64,000 bases of DNA from Hyphomicrobiales bacterium (GTDB lineage Bacteria; Pseudomonadota; Alphaproteobacteria; Rhizobiales; Rhizobiaceae), in the NCBI GenBank assembly GCA_900470285.1, contig UCAG01000016.1, positions 124,001-188,000 on the forward strand. Direction: 5' to 3'. A model generated the notes under the pieces. It was given only the letters and a program-made list of their open reading frames with translations. It was not told where the DNA came from and made no database searches. The first letter of the stretch is position 1; each line of letters starts with the position of its first letter. Both the position numbers and the translations under genes were made by a program. Below, in pieces: positions 17,701 through 27,387 of this stretch.

Positions 17701-17828
17701 GTCTTGCCGGTATTGGTAGGCCCGAGCACAGCGGTTACATCGCGCCCGCTCACAATAAGCGGTGCTGTTCCCTGATGCAGAGACGCCGCCCCAAGCGGAG
17801 GCGTCAATGAGTTCTTCTGGTCATTCAT
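14736..17828 (-). CDS. Suv3-like superfamily 2 helicase with a long basic tail
   Basis: 1030 residues. The helicase core is N-terminal: Walker A GPTNTGKT (residues 36-43), Walker B variant DEIQ (118-121) and the GAATMRP motif III. The second RecA domain follows (VVMGALSPRTR, VATDAIGMGLNLDVDHVAF, QIAGRAGRH). This is the family of mitochondrial Suv3 RNA helicase, a degradosome partner. The middle part is conserved but of unknown role. From about residue 860 there is an Ala/Glu-rich acidic segment, then a tail of about 130 residues rich in Arg, Asn, Lys and Gly that probably binds RNA. It forms an operon with the S4 gene. Confidence 0.87.
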   Translation of the reverse strand: MNDQKNSLTPPLGAASLHQGTAPLIVSGRDVTAVLGPTNTGKTHLALERMLAHESGIIGLPLRLLAREVYNKLVTKVGPEKVALVTGEEKIIPAGAKYSVCTVEALPRQTNAAFVAIDEIQLAADLERGHIFTDRLLHLRGRQETLLLGAATMRPILEKLLRGINIITRPRLSHLAYAGSKKITRLPRRSAIVAFSADEVYAIAELIRRQRGGAAVVMGALSPRTRNAQVELYQSGDVDFLVATDAIGMGLNLDVDHVAFAQASKFDGFQYRDLNPGELGQIAGRAGRHLRDGTFGVTGQVDPFDKDLVERIESHNFDAVKVLQWRTAQFDFSSVRALKQSLDRSAPLEGLTRALPAVDMQALENLAHDENIMRLAATPKRVEILWDACALPDYRRIAPAQHADIIAAIYKDIIRKGFVDEDYMSEQVHRSDRTDGEIDTLSHRIAQIRTWTFVSHRPGWLADPIHWQEKTREIEDRLSDALHERLTKRFVDRRTSVLMKRLRENAMLEAEISPTGDVLVEDHNVGQLEGFRFTADVKAEGPDAKAVKGAAQKALAAEYDRRAERFSAAANGDFALGSDGILRWVGAPVATLVAGDSVMRPRSVLLADEQLTGASREKVQSRIDRFVAHHIETVLKPLHDLTEADALTGMTRGLAFRLVESFGVIQRRDIAEEIRGLDQDSRAALRRFGVRFGAYHVFIPALLKPAPAGLMTLLWALSNDGRERAGYGDVVHVLAAGRTSVVVEPDFDPVFYTLAGYRVLGRRAVRFDILERLADLIRPALAWRPGAGLRAEGAYDGARFMVTPSMMSILGATPEDMEEVLKSLGYRHEAMEAPAVAAKLAELDAFAEADAAKQAGETVTEAAAETEEQPEAVAEIVKTEEAEVPVAEVAEATDAAVAEEPVKMVLLWRPGRHDNRSREQGKGREQNRNRPQGNRRAPAKDGAPADTAKDNAGDNQNREGRSKRFEKAARVDFRNGEQKSGRNEHHSKPRHGKRDHAQDQKRVERNERPVQIDPDSPFAKLLALKEQLKK

Positions 17829-18600
17829 GCGGAATTGATTATTCCCCGTCTCATGAAGTCGTTACACATGAAATCCGCCCCGCAGGTCACTGCCATATTT
17901 TGCAACATAGCCAACCTGATCCGGCAAACCCCATTTTTCTGTCTGCCTGCCGTCAGTCAGTACAGATTGAGCAAAGCAGGTAGCATTATCTGCCTCTGAC
18001 TAAAAGGGTAACAACGGCACCTTTATGACTTCTTTTGTATCAAAACTTCAGAAAATGACAGGAAACCATGTCGGCTCTTCATAAAAGCCCGGTTTTTTCA
18101 GAATTTTATGCGTATTTCAGGCGTTAGAATCCACTAAAATGCCCGCAAAAACCCTGTATTTTAATGAAAAGAACACGAGAAGAACAAAGAGGCTACGAAT
18201 CAATGGTTTTCGCAAGTTCTCATTTTGTTCAAAACAACATCCTGTGTTTCTTGCAGACAGAGACACAATATACAGATTCAGCAGCACAGGAACGGCGAGA
18301 TAAAAAACAGAGAAATTAACTTTTACCACCGACCGCACATAGTGATGTGGTAACATGCGCATAATACCAATTTAAAAACCCGCACAGCATTAATAAAGAT
18401 TAAAAATACATTACCGGAATGCGCTACATTGCAGCGAAACAACATGCATTCATTAAGCTTTCGGCCAAACCCTGAACGAATCGGCGACGAATCGCTGCTA
18501 TATGAAAGTTCCTGTTTCGTTTTCACAAAATACAGAGCCAGAACAAATTATAGATACTATATATAGTATTAGGCCTTTATGAAACGCAATTTCACTGCAA
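17829..18600. other. Gene-free stretch between the thiolase and helicase genes
   Basis: About 770 bases, clearly AT-richer than the flanks. Only short, overlapping, family-less reading frames are present, and I call none as a gene. It contains a perfect palindrome at 18554-18569. It must hold the helicase promoter near its left end. Confidence 0.5.
18554..18569. promoter_or_regulatory. Perfect 16-bp AT-only-core palindrome
   Basis: ATACTATATATAGTAT is self-complementary. It lies 32 bases beyond the thiolase terminator in a gene-free area. It could be a regulator site, a cruciform-prone sequence or chance in AT-rich DNA. Confidence 0.3.
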
Positions 18601-18637
18601 CAAAAAGCCCCGAAAAGGTTAATTTCCTTCGGGGCTT
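18601..18637 (-). terminator. Terminator of the thiolase gene
   Basis: On the minus strand AAGCCCCGAA pairs with TTCGGGGCTT and is followed by TTTTTG. It lies about 45 bases after the stop codon. Confidence 0.88.
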
Positions 18638-18682
18638 CGATTTTCGTAACAATGGGCCTTGTTAACTTATCTGCAAATACGT

Positions 18683-19867
18683 TCAGTCGCGCTCAACACA
18701 GAGCGCAACCCCCATGCCGCCGCCGATACACAGGGTCGCCAGACCTTTCTTGGCATCACGGCGCTGCATTTCATAAAGCAGCGTGGTCAGAACACGGGCA
18801 CCGGAAGCGCCGATAGGATGACCGATAGCGATAGCACCGCCATTCACATTGACAATTGCCGGATCAAGCCCCAGCTCACGGGTCACACAGCAAGCCTGCG
18901 CCGCAAAAGCCTCATTGGCTTCAACCAGATCCAGATCCTTCACTGTCCAACCGGCTTTCTCCAGTGCTTTGCGTGAGGCCGGAATTGGTCCTGTGCCCAT
19001 CACTGCCGGATCAACACCTGCCGTTGCCCAGGAGGTGATGCGTGCCAGTGGTTTGATACCGCGACGCTCTGCTTCCGCTTCACTCATCAGTACGGTTGCT
19101 GCGGCACCATCATTAATGCCGGAGGCATTACCGGCAGTGACTGTACCTTCCTTGGCAAAAGCCGGACGCAGTTTCTGCAAAGCTTCAATCGTGGTGCCGT
19201 GGCGGATATATTCATCCTCACTCACAACCACCTCACCCTTACGGGTTTTGATGGTGACAGGCACGATCTCATCCTTAAAACGACCTGCGACTTGTGCAGC
19301 TTCAGCCTTGTTTTGGGAAGCAAGGGCAAAATTATCCTGATCCTCACGGGTCAGCTGCCAGCGATCAGCAATATTCTCCGCTGTCACGCCCATTGGATAG
19401 CCGTGGAAAGCGTCTGTCAGACCATCTTTCATCATGCTATCGATCATGGTCATGTCGCCCATTTTTGTGCCGGAGCGCAGATGTGCGCAATGCGGAGCCA
19501 TCGACATGGATTCCTGACCGCCGGCAACAATCACCGACGCATCACCATTAGCAATCTGCTGCAAGCCCAGTGCAACAGAGCGCAAGCCGGAGCCGCAAAG
19601 CTGGTTCACGGCAAAACCGGTCGTCTCAATCGGGCAACCGGCAGCAATTGCAGCTTGGCGCACCGGATTCTGCCCCTGCCCTGCTGTCAGCACCTGACCG
19701 AAAATCACTTCATCAACATCAGCGGCAGCAACACCAGCGCGCTCCAGCGCAGCCTTAATTGCTGTTGCGCCCAGCTCATGGGCAGGCACATTGGCGAAAG
19801 CCCCGTTGAATGAACCGACAGGAGTACGCGCAGCGCTGGCAATAACGACTGTTGTTTCTTTGCTCAT
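18683..19867 (-). CDS. Acetyl-CoA acetyltransferase (thiolase)
   Basis: 394 residues, normal for biosynthetic thiolases (PhaA/AtoB type), which condense two acetyl-CoA to acetoacetyl-CoA. The three thiolase signatures are visible: the active-site Cys region ([11 protein letters not shown]), [17 protein letters not shown] with the catalytic His, and the C-terminal CIGGGMGVA with the second Cys. The start is set at ATG 19865-19867 ([15 protein letters not shown]), with GAGGAAG about 10 bases upstream. Usual partners are PhaB and PHB synthase; none is adjacent, so the pathway (polyhydroxybutyrate or ketone-body use) is open. Confidence 0.93.
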   Translation of the reverse strand: MSKETTVVIASAARTPVGSFNGAFANVPAHELGATAIKAALERAGVAAADVDEVIFGQVLTAGQGQNPVRQAAIAAGCPIETTGFAVNQLCGSGLRSVALGLQQIANGDASVIVAGGQESMSMAPHCAHLRSGTKMGDMTMIDSMMKDGLTDAFHGYPMGVTAENIADRWQLTREDQDNFALASQNKAEAAQVAGRFKDEIVPVTIKTRKGEVVVSEDEYIRHGTTIEALQKLRPAFAKEGTVTAGNASGINDGAAATVLMSEAEAERRGIKPLARITSWATAGVDPAVMGTGPIPASRKALEKAGWTVKDLDLVEANEAFAAQACCVTRELGLDPAIVNVNGGAIAIGHPIGASGARVLTTLLYEMQRRDAKKGLATLCIGGGMGVALCVERD

Positions 19868-20114
19868 GACAGATAACTTCCTCACATCCCAATAATGCCT
19901 GTTTTCCGCATATACGCAGAACCGGCTTTCCTTCAGTATAACGTCAGTTACAAATGATGCTGGTACTAATTGCGATCAAGGTTTTGAATTTTTCGCATAA
20001 CCCCGTGCTGCATTACAGGCAGATTGCCGTGCTTTTGCGCAAAATACGCCAGAAACAACTGGTCCTCGCTGCACAGGTGATGCGCTGGCGGAATAGACAG
20101 GCAAATTGCAAACA

Positions 20115-20147
20115 AAAAAAGACCGGCTGAAAAGCCGGTCTTTTTAA
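20115..20147 (-). terminator. Terminator of rpmF
   Basis: On the minus strand AAAAAGACCGGCTTTTCAGC continues into CGGTCTTTTTTT, a stem with seven T. It lies about 22 bases after the rpmF stop. Confidence 0.9.
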
Positions 20148-20168
20148 AAGCTCCAAGAAAAAGCGAAA

Positions 20169-20351
20169 TTACGCTTCCTTTGGCTCCAGAACCTGACGGC
20201 CGCGATACATACCGCTTTTCAGGTCGATATGGTGCGGGCGACGCAGTTCGCCGGAGTTCTTGTCTTCAACATATGTCGGAGCCTTCAGCGCATCAGCCGA
20301 ACGACGCATGCCGCGCTTCGAAGGGGAAGTTTTTCGTTTAGGTACAGCCAT
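20169..20351 (-). CDS. rpmF: 50S ribosomal protein L32
   Basis: 60 residues. The N-terminus [20 protein letters not shown] is diagnostic of L32. This version lacks the zinc-binding Cys, as in other alphaproteobacteria, and ends with the [15 protein letters not shown] segment. It is a structural protein of the large ribosomal subunit. In Rhizobiales rpmF follows mtgA on the same strand, as here, with a 258-base gap that can hold its own promoter. Confidence 0.97.
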   Translation of the reverse strand: MAVPKRKTSPSKRGMRRSADALKAPTYVEDKNSGELRRPHHIDLKSGMYRGRQVLEPKEA

Positions 20352-20609
20352 TGATTCTGCTCCAGTGATTAGTCAATCGAATGTCCGGTGCCTTAAAGCA
20401 AGGCTGTCACATCGGACATTGTTCCGGAAAGTTTTGCTGCCTATACACGCTCAAACGTCTTTTGACCAGCAGGACTCGCATTTTTTTATGCAAATCCCGA
20501 TTTACCGGCTTAAAAACCTGCTCAGAAATGTATTTCAGTCGCTGCCCTATAGCATCATTCCCGGCCAAAGGACAAAAGATTTCGCGCTTTTGCTCAAATT
20601 TTGCTGATT

Positions 20610-21407
20610 TTATTGCACGCAACCGACATAAGCACCGCTGTTTTGGGCTCTGCGCTCAATAATACGGGAAATACGCACCATACCGCGGCTTGGCTTGGAT
20701 GCATCGCGGAGAATCGGATTCGGGAGTGTAACTGCGAGATAGGCAGCCTGCCGCGCCGTCAATTTGGATGCGGGACGCTTGAAATAATGCTGGGCAGCGG
20801 CTTCAACACCATAAATCCCGTCGCCCCACTCCACGATATTGAGATAAATCTCCATCATCCTGCGCTTGGAAAGAATCAATGAAGCAGCCTGTGCCAGCGG
20901 GAACTCCAGTGCTTTACGTAGATAAGAGCGCCCGTTCCAGAGAAAGAGATTTTTCACAGTCTGCATCGGAATCGTCGATGCGCCCCGACTTGGCTCACCA
21001 TCACTGCCCAGCACCAGCTTTAGCTGGTTCCAGTCAATGCCATTATGGCTGCAAAACTGCCCGTCCTCGGACATCATCACCGAATTGACCAGCACCGGCG
21101 CAATATCCTCCAGCGGCACCCATTGGCGCTCATAGCCTTGCAGCGTCACCAGATCCTTGATCATCAAGGTTGATACCGGATGTACAAAAGGCAACTTATA
21201 AAGAAAAAGCAGAGCGAAAGGTGCAATTGCCAGCAACAGCAAAAAACGCTTCAGCCAATACCACGGCCGCACGCTCACCGGCTCCGCCACAAAGCTGGCG
21301 ACGGTTTTCGGAGCTGCGGTTTCATGATGACCGTCCCCTTTATCTCCGTCCTCCTTATACATGACAAATTTTGTCATTGTGCCCGCAGTGTCTCCGTTAC
21401 TTGCCAT
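20610..21407 (-). CDS. mtgA: Monofunctional peptidoglycan glycosyltransferase
   Basis: About 265 residues. An inner-membrane GT51 enzyme that polymerises lipid II into glycan strands. One N-terminal membrane segment ([20 protein letters not shown]) is followed by the GT51 motifs: [14 protein letters not shown] with the catalytic Glu, [17 protein letters not shown], and [19 protein letters not shown]. There is no transpeptidase domain. The start is uncertain: ATG 21405-21407 was chosen, but there is no clear ribosome-binding site and in-frame ATGs exist 10 and 15 codons later. The polar cytoplasmic N-terminus is longer than in E. coli MtgA. Confidence 0.92.
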   Translation of the reverse strand: MASNGDTAGTMTKFVMYKEDGDKGDGHHETAAPKTVASFVAEPVSVRPWYWLKRFLLLLAIAPFALLFLYKLPFVHPVSTLMIKDLVTLQGYERQWVPLEDIAPVLVNSVMMSEDGQFCSHNGIDWNQLKLVLGSDGEPSRGASTIPMQTVKNLFLWNGRSYLRKALEFPLAQAASLILSKRRMMEIYLNIVEWGDGIYGVEAAAQHYFKRPASKLTARQAAYLAVTLPNPILRDASKPSRGMVRISRIIERRAQNSGAYVGCVQ

Positions 21408-21592
21408 ATCGTTACTGCATAATTTCGTCCGATTGAAAAGCCGGAGCGGCAAGACATATCAGTTTTCAGGCATTTTTTGTTGGTAAAAAACATTTCGCGG
21501 CTTTTCTGCATCACCTCTGATACAGAAATTTCATATTGAGCCGACCGGACAGGAGTTGATTATTACAGGCGAATGGTTCATGCCCTAGACCC

Positions 21593-22513
21593 ATGAAAAA
21601 CGATCATGACATTTCCGGTTTCGGTCAGCGGCTGGCAATCCATGCCGCATCTGTTGAACAATTACTGATCACGCTGCTGGATGAGCGCTCGCGTGCCGGT
21701 GAGGTTATCCGCCCGCCCCGCCTGATGGCTGCTATCCGTCATGGTGCTCTCAATGGTGGCAAACGCCTGCGCCCGTTTCTCGTCACGGAAACCGCACGTC
21801 TCTATGATGCTGATCCCCAAGCTGCATTGCGTGTTGCCGCAGCACTGGAATGCATCCATTGCTATTCGCTGGTTCATGATGATCTGCCTGCCATGGACGA
21901 TGATGATATGCGTCGCGGCCAGCCAACCGTTCATAAAGCCTATGATGAAGCGGCAGCGATTCTCGCCGGTGATGGTCTGCTCACTTATGCTTTTGACATC
22001 ATCGCCGATGATGCCACAGAGCTGCCGGTGAAAACCCGTCTTGATCTGGTACTGGCTTTGTCACGTGCCTCCGGTGTCGGCGGCATGGTCGGCGGTCAGG
22101 CACTTGACCTGATGGCAGAAACCGCCAGCCCCGATGAAGCAGACATTATTACTCTGCAAGCGATGAAAACCGGTGCGCTGATCCGCTTTGCCTGTGAGGC
22201 CGGTGCGATTATCGGCAATGCCAGCACGGAAGAGCGTGAGCGCCTTGCCGAATTCGGCTCGGCTATTGGTCTGGCTTTCCAGCTTGCGGATGATCTGCTG
22301 GATGTCACCGCCGATGCGGCCACTATGGGTAAAGCCACGGGCAAAGATGCTGCTGCAGGCAAAGCCACGCTTGTTTCACTCCACGGCATCGACTGGACGA
22401 AGAAACAGCTGGCCGGTCTGGTCGCACAGGCAGAAGACCTGCTCGCACCTTTTGGTGAAAAAGCACAGGTTCTGAAAGAAGCTGCGAATTTTATCGCTCT
22501 GCGCCAGAACTAA
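21593..22513 (+). CDS. ispA: Polyprenyl synthetase (farnesyl/geranylgeranyl diphosphate synthase)
   Basis: 306 residues. It condenses isopentenyl and dimethylallyl diphosphate to farnesyl diphosphate, the precursor of quinone side chains and undecaprenyl phosphate. The first Asp-rich motif DDLPAMD is at residues 96-102 and the second, DDLLD, at 233-237. GGKRLRP (substrate binding) and GGMVGGQALDL are also present. This is the short-chain IspA group; the exact chain length is not fixed by sequence. It converges on ispG, another isoprenoid gene, across a shared terminator. Confidence 0.92.
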   Translation: MKNDHDISGFGQRLAIHAASVEQLLITLLDERSRAGEVIRPPRLMAAIRHGALNGGKRLRPFLVTETARLYDADPQAALRVAAALECIHCYSLVHDDLPAMDDDDMRRGQPTVHKAYDEAAAILAGDGLLTYAFDIIADDATELPVKTRLDLVLALSRASGVGGMVGGQALDLMAETASPDEADIITLQAMKTGALIRFACEAGAIIGNASTEERERLAEFGSAIGLAFQLADDLLDVTADAATMGKATGKDAAAGKATLVSLHGIDWTKKQLAGLVAQAEDLLAPFGEKAQVLKEAANFIALRQN

Positions 22514-22532
22514 ATTCAATAAGAATCGCAAA

Positions 22533-22568
22533 TAAAAAAGCTCTCATATTTCATGAGAGCTTTTTTAT
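22533..22568. terminator. Bidirectional terminator between ispA and ispG
   Basis: AAAAAAGCTCTCAT, loop, ATGAGAGCTTTTTT: a symmetrical stem with A-run and T-run that serves both convergent genes. Confidence 0.93.
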
Positions 22569-22573
22569 TATTC

Positions 22574-23845
22574 TTATTCTGCGGCTTCCGGCTTTTTCGC
22601 GCCGAGCCCGTAACGGTTTTCAATATATTCGGCCACCATTTTCTGGAAGTCTTCAGCGATTGCCGGACCGCGCAATGTCGCGACCTTCTTACCATCTACG
22701 AAAACCGGTGCGGATGGTGTCTCACCGGTTCCCGGCAGAGAAATACCGATATCCGCATGTTTGGATTCACCCGGACCATTAACGATACAGCCCATCACCG
22801 CAACAGACAGACCTTCAACACCCGGATATTTCTCACGCCAGATCGGCATATTGGTGCGGATATCATTCTGAATGGTCTGCGCCAGTTCCTGAAACACTGT
22901 TGAGGTGGTGCGGCCGCAACCCGGACATGCCGCAACAATCGGGATAAACTGACGGAAGCCCATCACCTGCAGCAATTCCTGCGAGACCTGCACCTCGCGG
23001 GTACGGTCGCCATTCGGTTCCGGTGTCAGAGAAATACGGATTGTATCGCCAATCCCCTGCTGCAACAAAATGCCCATGGCAGCGGACGAGGCAACAATAC
23101 CTTTGGTGCCCATACCGGCCTCGGTAAGCCCCAGATGCAGCGCATGATCACAACGCTTGGCAAGCTCTGCATAGACAGCAATCAGATCCTGCACCTGACT
23201 AACCTTGGCAGACAAAATGATTTTGTCGCGCGGCAGACCAATCTCTTCGGCCAGATCAGCAGAAATTAATGCCGACTGGATAATCGCCTCGCGCATCACT
23301 TCCTGCGCGGTCAGCGGTGCACCTTCGGCCTGATTGCGATCCATCAAGGTGGTCAGCAATTCCTGATCTAATGAGCCCCAGTTCACACCGATACGTACCG
23401 GCTTGTTATAGCGGATTGCCATTTCAATGATTTCGGCAAACTGCTTGTCTTTTTTGTCTTTGAAACCGACATTGCCCGGATTGATACGGTATTTCGCCAG
23501 CGCTTCCGCACAAGCCGGATGGTCTGATAACAATTTATGGCCGATATAATGGAAGTCACCGATCAGCGGTACATTGAGGCCAAGGCGCTCAAGGCGTTCA
23601 CGGATTTTCGGAACAGCAGCAGCAGATTCATCACGGTCGACCGTAATACGCACCAGTTCGGAACCGGCATGATGCAAAGCTGCGACCTGCGCAACAGTGC
23701 CGTCAATATCTGCCGTGTCCGTATTGGTCATGGATTGTACCACCACCGGCGCATCGCCACCAACAATCACGCCGCCGACATTGACCCCGACAGATGTACG
23801 GCGGGCAAAGGGATGAGCGTAATATTGGAGATTATCAGAAGCCAT
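22574..23845 (-). CDS. ispG: 4-hydroxy-3-methylbut-2-en-1-yl diphosphate synthase
   Basis: 423 residues. A 4Fe-4S enzyme converting methylerythritol cyclodiphosphate to HMBPP in the non-mevalonate (MEP) isoprenoid pathway. Visible motifs are [17 protein letters not shown]-like (here [13 protein letters not shown]), the barrel residues around [13 protein letters not shown], and the cluster Cys in CPGCGRT and the later [12 protein letters not shown]. Length fits alphaproteobacterial IspG, which is longer than E. coli GcpE. The start [16 protein letters not shown] matches the family. Confidence 0.95.
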   Translation of the reverse strand: MASDNLQYYAHPFARRTSVGVNVGGVIVGGDAPVVVQSMTNTDTADIDGTVAQVAALHHAGSELVRITVDRDESAAAVPKIRERLERLGLNVPLIGDFHYIGHKLLSDHPACAEALAKYRINPGNVGFKDKKDKQFAEIIEMAIRYNKPVRIGVNWGSLDQELLTTLMDRNQAEGAPLTAQEVMREAIIQSALISADLAEEIGLPRDKIILSAKVSQVQDLIAVYAELAKRCDHALHLGLTEAGMGTKGIVASSAAMGILLQQGIGDTIRISLTPEPNGDRTREVQVSQELLQVMGFRQFIPIVAACPGCGRTTSTVFQELAQTIQNDIRTNMPIWREKYPGVEGLSVAVMGCIVNGPGESKHADIGISLPGTGETPSAPVFVDGKKVATLRGPAIAEDFQKMVAEYIENRYGLGAKKPEAAE

Positions 23846-23957
23846 AGTCGTACATTCTTTATAGTGAGACAGATCGGTTCAGCACAATTTCGTAACCGTG
23901 ACAGAACAGCTTGTGAACCGCAATTGTGACAGTCTTACAGCAGCTCTTTCAAAAACT

Positions 23958-25151
23958 CTATTCTCTTTTATGATCTGCGGCACTTGCAAGCGATGAAAGC
24001 ATGAATACCACAATCAGCATCAAGGCCAGCACCATATAAACCGGTCCGAAACCGATATGCCCTCCGATAAAGCCGATCAATGACGGTGCCACCAGAATAC
24101 CTGAATAGCCCATCAATGTGACAAGACTGAGCGCTGTACCTGCATGAATACCGCTCTGATTGCCCGCTGCGGAAAAGATAATCGGAACAATATTCGCCAC
24201 ACCAAGTCCGGCAATCGCAAAAGCCAGAATTGCTATCCACGCATGTGGTGCAAATCCGCTGACAAACAAGCCCAGTGCGGCAATAATGATCGACACGCGG
24301 AAGGTACGCACGGCGCCAAACCGGTTACGCACACCGTCACCAAGGAAACGAACCAGCGCCATCGTCGCGGAAAACGCCGCATAGCCATAACCGGCAGTGG
24401 TCAGATCTGCCTCAAAAGCCTGCTGAATATAAACCGCCGCCCAATCCAGCACCGCCCCTTCCGGCACCATAGCAAACAGCGCCATCATACCGATCAGATA
24501 GATCACCGGCTGATCCGGCAGGCGGAAACGGATTTTCTCACTGCTCTGCGGCTGACGGTCAATCACCATCTTAGGCAGAGCAATCAGCATGATGATGCCC
24601 GCAATGACACTCACCAAAACCGCATGGCTGATCGCCCCCTGATAGCGCAGAAACAGCCCGCCCAGCGCACTGCCGGCAAAACCGCCAAGGCTCCAGAAAC
24701 CATGGGAGGAAGACATCAGCGCGCGGCCGAGTGTTTTTTCAACGGCAACGGCATTGGCATTCATCGCCACATCCATGCCGCCGAAAAATGCTCCAAGCAA
24801 AAACAGCGCCGGTACCGCAAGATAGAGATTGCTGGTGAGTGAAACTAAAATCAGCCAGAACGCCACGCCAACGGCAAAAGCTTTGGTCACCCGATCCGAG
24901 CCGTAGCGTGCCAATAAAGGCCCGCACAGTCCCATCGCCGCCAAGGCACCAAGGCCGAAAACCAGAATGAGCAAGCCGAAGACACCTTCGGACACGCCGA
25001 GGCGGCTCATCATCAGCGGAATATGCAATGCCCAGCTGCCGGTTACAAAACCATTGGCAAAAAAGGCACCGGCCACTGCCCAGCGGTAATAACGCGCGCC
25101 ACTGTCTATAACAGCAGGCTGCACTGTACTGATCCCTGCATCTCCGCTCAC
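23958..25151 (-). CDS. MFS transporter (YbjJ-like)
   Basis: 397 residues with about 12 predicted membrane segments, a single-chain major facilitator transporter of the inner membrane. The start of the first repeat (AVAGAFFANGFVTGSWALHIPL) and the GLCGPLLARYGSDRV loop between segments 2 and 3 resemble the E. coli YbjJ/fucose-permease-like group. Substrate unknown; export of a small metabolite is as likely as uptake. The gene is monocistronic, with no adjacent regulator or enzyme to hint at a substrate. Confidence 0.85.
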   Translation of the reverse strand: MSGDAGISTVQPAVIDSGARYYRWAVAGAFFANGFVTGSWALHIPLMMSRLGVSEGVFGLLILVFGLGALAAMGLCGPLLARYGSDRVTKAFAVGVAFWLILVSLTSNLYLAVPALFLLGAFFGGMDVAMNANAVAVEKTLGRALMSSSHGFWSLGGFAGSALGGLFLRYQGAISHAVLVSVIAGIIMLIALPKMVIDRQPQSSEKIRFRLPDQPVIYLIGMMALFAMVPEGAVLDWAAVYIQQAFEADLTTAGYGYAAFSATMALVRFLGDGVRNRFGAVRTFRVSIIIAALGLFVSGFAPHAWIAILAFAIAGLGVANIVPIIFSAAGNQSGIHAGTALSLVTLMGYSGILVAPSLIGFIGGHIGFGPVYMVLALMLIVVFMLSSLASAADHKRE

Positions 25152-25270
25152 AAAACCGCTCCATCAGGTTCAGACATGAGTTCAGGCAAATATGCCCTGC
25201 TTTTTTGAGCATTTCACACGCATCAGAAATCAGCGCAAGTGCAGAGCTGTCGCGTCACAGGATTTTTACA

Positions 25271-25302
25271 ACAAAACAGGCGGCACGATGGCCGCCTGTT
25301 TC
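25271..25302 (-). terminator. Terminator of the dctPQM operon
   Basis: On the minus strand AAACAGGCGG, loop, CCGCCTGTTT and TGTTGT, about 22 bases after the dctM stop. Confidence 0.85.
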
Positions 25303-25324
25303 AAGGATTGAAAGCTCAAACCTG

Positions 25325-26650
25325 CTATTTCATACCCAGCATATGCGGCAGCCAGAGCGTGATCTGCGGCACATAGGTAATCAGCCCGAGGAATACCAGC
25401 GTTGTGAAAATCCACGGCAGGGTTGAGATCGTTACTGCTGTCAGCCCCATTTTTGATATCGATGAAGCCACATAGAGATTGAGTCCGACCGGCGGTGTAC
25501 ACAGCCCGATCTCCATATTGACGATCATCATCACACCGAAATGCACCGGATCAACACCGAGTTTCACCGCAATCGGATAGAGGATCGGTGCCATAATCAG
25601 CACCACGGCCGACGGTTCCATCACCATACCGATCAACAGCAGAATGATATTCACCATCAGCAGGAAGCCGATAACACCAAAGCCCTGCTCAACAATCCAC
25701 GCACTCATCTGCTGCGGAATTTGCTCCGAGGTCAGAATGAAGGCGAACATCACCGCATTGGTGATAATATAGAGCAGCATGGCGCTCATCGCCGCCGATG
25801 ACAGCAGCACGCGCGGCACTTCACGCAGCTTGATATCTTTATAAACAAACACCGCAATCACAAAAGCATAGACCGCAGAAACGGCTGCCGCTTCGGTCGG
25901 GGTGAAGATACCGCCGTAAATCCCGCCCATGATGATGACAATCAGCATCAGACCCCAGACGGATTCACGGAATGCCCGCCAACGCTCTCCCCATGCAGCA
26001 CGCTGCATCCGCGGATAACCGTTTTTCCATGCGCGCCAGATGGTCGTGCCACCAAGCATTGTTGCCAGCATCAGACCCGGCACCACACCGGCCATAAACA
26101 GAGTACCAATCGAGGCAGACATCACCGGCGCACCGTCCGGTCCTGTCACCACCATGCCGGAGGTTGCCACCGCATACATCACCATCACAATCGACGGCGG
26201 AATAAGAATGCCAAGCCCGCCGGAGGTTGCGATAACACCGGTACCGAATTGCGGCGGATAGCCCTGCTTGACCATGGCCGGTATCAGGATGGAGCCCACA
26301 GCCATAACCGTTGCCGGTGAAGAGCCGGAAATCGCCGCAAACAGCGAACAGGCAGCCACAGCAGCCAGACCCATGCCGCCATACCAGTGGCCAACCATAG
26401 AGGTCGCAAACCGGATCATCCGTTTGGCCACCCCGCCATGGGTGAGGAAGTTACCGGCAAGAATAAAAAACGGGATCGCCATGATCTCGAATTTTTCAAT
26501 ACCAGTGAACAGCTTCAGCGCGATTGAATCCATCGGAATGGAGGTGAAGGAAAACAGAAAGGTAAAAACTGTCAGACCCAGCGCGATAGAAACCGGCATA
26601 CCGGTGACCAGCAGCAGCGCAAGAATTAAAAAGATGATCAGAGCGGTCAT
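25325..26650 (-). CDS. dctM: TRAP dicarboxylate transporter, large permease DctM
   Basis: 441 residues, about 12 membrane segments. It forms the sodium-coupled transport channel of a TRAP system. The N-terminus (ALIIFLILALLLVTGMPVSIALGL), PFFILAGNFLTHGGVAKRMI and GGLGILIPPSIVMVMYAV are DctM family motifs. Its start overlaps the dctQ stop (ATGA), so the two are translationally coupled. Together with DctP and the adjacent DctS/DctR, the likely substrates are C4-dicarboxylates (succinate, fumarate, malate); this is inferred from similarity to the Rhodobacter capsulatus system. Confidence 0.93.
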   Translation of the reverse strand: MTALIIFLILALLLVTGMPVSIALGLTVFTFLFSFTSIPMDSIALKLFTGIEKFEIMAIPFFILAGNFLTHGGVAKRMIRFATSMVGHWYGGMGLAAVAACSLFAAISGSSPATVMAVGSILIPAMVKQGYPPQFGTGVIATSGGLGILIPPSIVMVMYAVATSGMVVTGPDGAPVMSASIGTLFMAGVVPGLMLATMLGGTTIWRAWKNGYPRMQRAAWGERWRAFRESVWGLMLIVIIMGGIYGGIFTPTEAAAVSAVYAFVIAVFVYKDIKLREVPRVLLSSAAMSAMLLYIITNAVMFAFILTSEQIPQQMSAWIVEQGFGVIGFLLMVNIILLLIGMVMEPSAVVLIMAPILYPIAVKLGVDPVHFGVMMIVNMEIGLCTPPVGLNLYVASSISKMGLTAVTISTLPWIFTTLVFLGLITYVPQITLWLPHMLGMK

Positions 26651-27261
26651 CGGAATTCCTCCGCTTCTTCCATACCATCCACATGACCGTGATCATGGTG
26701 AACGATTGTACCGGTTGTCAGATAGAGCCACATTGCCTGTACAAAGCGGAAGCACATCAGTGCCGAACCAAGCGGAACCGCCAGATAGACAATCCACATC
26801 GGCATTTCGAGATCAGCTGAAATCTGACCGGTTTTGGAAATGTGCCAGACGAAATCCGCACCGATCCACGCAACAATCGCTGTGAACAAAATACAGGCGA
26901 GAAAGGCAATGATAATCATCAGGCGCTGATTTTTCGGTGACATGCGTTCAACCAGCACATCCACACCGACATGGATGCCAATGCGCACGCCGTAAGCAGC
27001 ACCAAACTTCGCCATCCAGACAAACAGATAGATACAGGCTTCCTGCGCCCAGGTCAGATTGATGGATGCCAGCCAGCGATAGAAACTGCGGGCATAGGCC
27101 TGCAGCTCAGGGTAATTATTAGCGCGCGCCCATGACAAAAAATCCGCAGCAACGCCAATAGAATAACGGTGAGCAACCGCCACAAAGATCAGCACAACGG
27201 CTGATGCAATCAAAAAAGACAGCAATATTTCTTCGAAGCGGTCGAGGATACGCAACACCAT
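26647..27261 (-). CDS. dctQ: TRAP dicarboxylate transporter, small permease DctQ
   Basis: 204 residues with four or more membrane segments, the small membrane partner of DctM. FVWMAKFGAAYGVRIGIHVGVDVLVERM is the conserved DctQ core. It is longer than the minimal family, with an extra loop at about residues 35-65, as in the R. capsulatus-type DctQ. It lies between dctP and dctM. The 205-base gap to dctP contains two hairpins that may limit read-through. Confidence 0.91.
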   Translation of the reverse strand: MVLRILDRFEEILLSFLIASAVVLIFVAVAHRYSIGVAADFLSWARANNYPELQAYARSFYRWLASINLTWAQEACIYLFVWMAKFGAAYGVRIGIHVGVDVLVERMSPKNQRLMIIIAFLACILFTAIVAWIGADFVWHISKTGQISADLEMPMWIVYLAVPLGSALMCFRFVQAMWLYLTTGTIVHHDHGHVDGMEEAEEFR

Positions 27262-27387
27262 GGGATGCTCCTCAGATGAGACAGCACCGTTTCATGGTGC
27301 TTTTGTTAGTCAAAATTTGCGCACAAAATATCCGTCGCAATGGCAGGCAATGCGCGCAACAGTGAAGAAAAGATAAAGCGGAGTATG

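Noticed and set aside
18117-18526. Short minus-strand reading frames between the thiolase and helicase genes
   Set aside because: They overlap each other, lack ribosome-binding sites and family features, and sit in AT-rich DNA where open frames without meaning occur.
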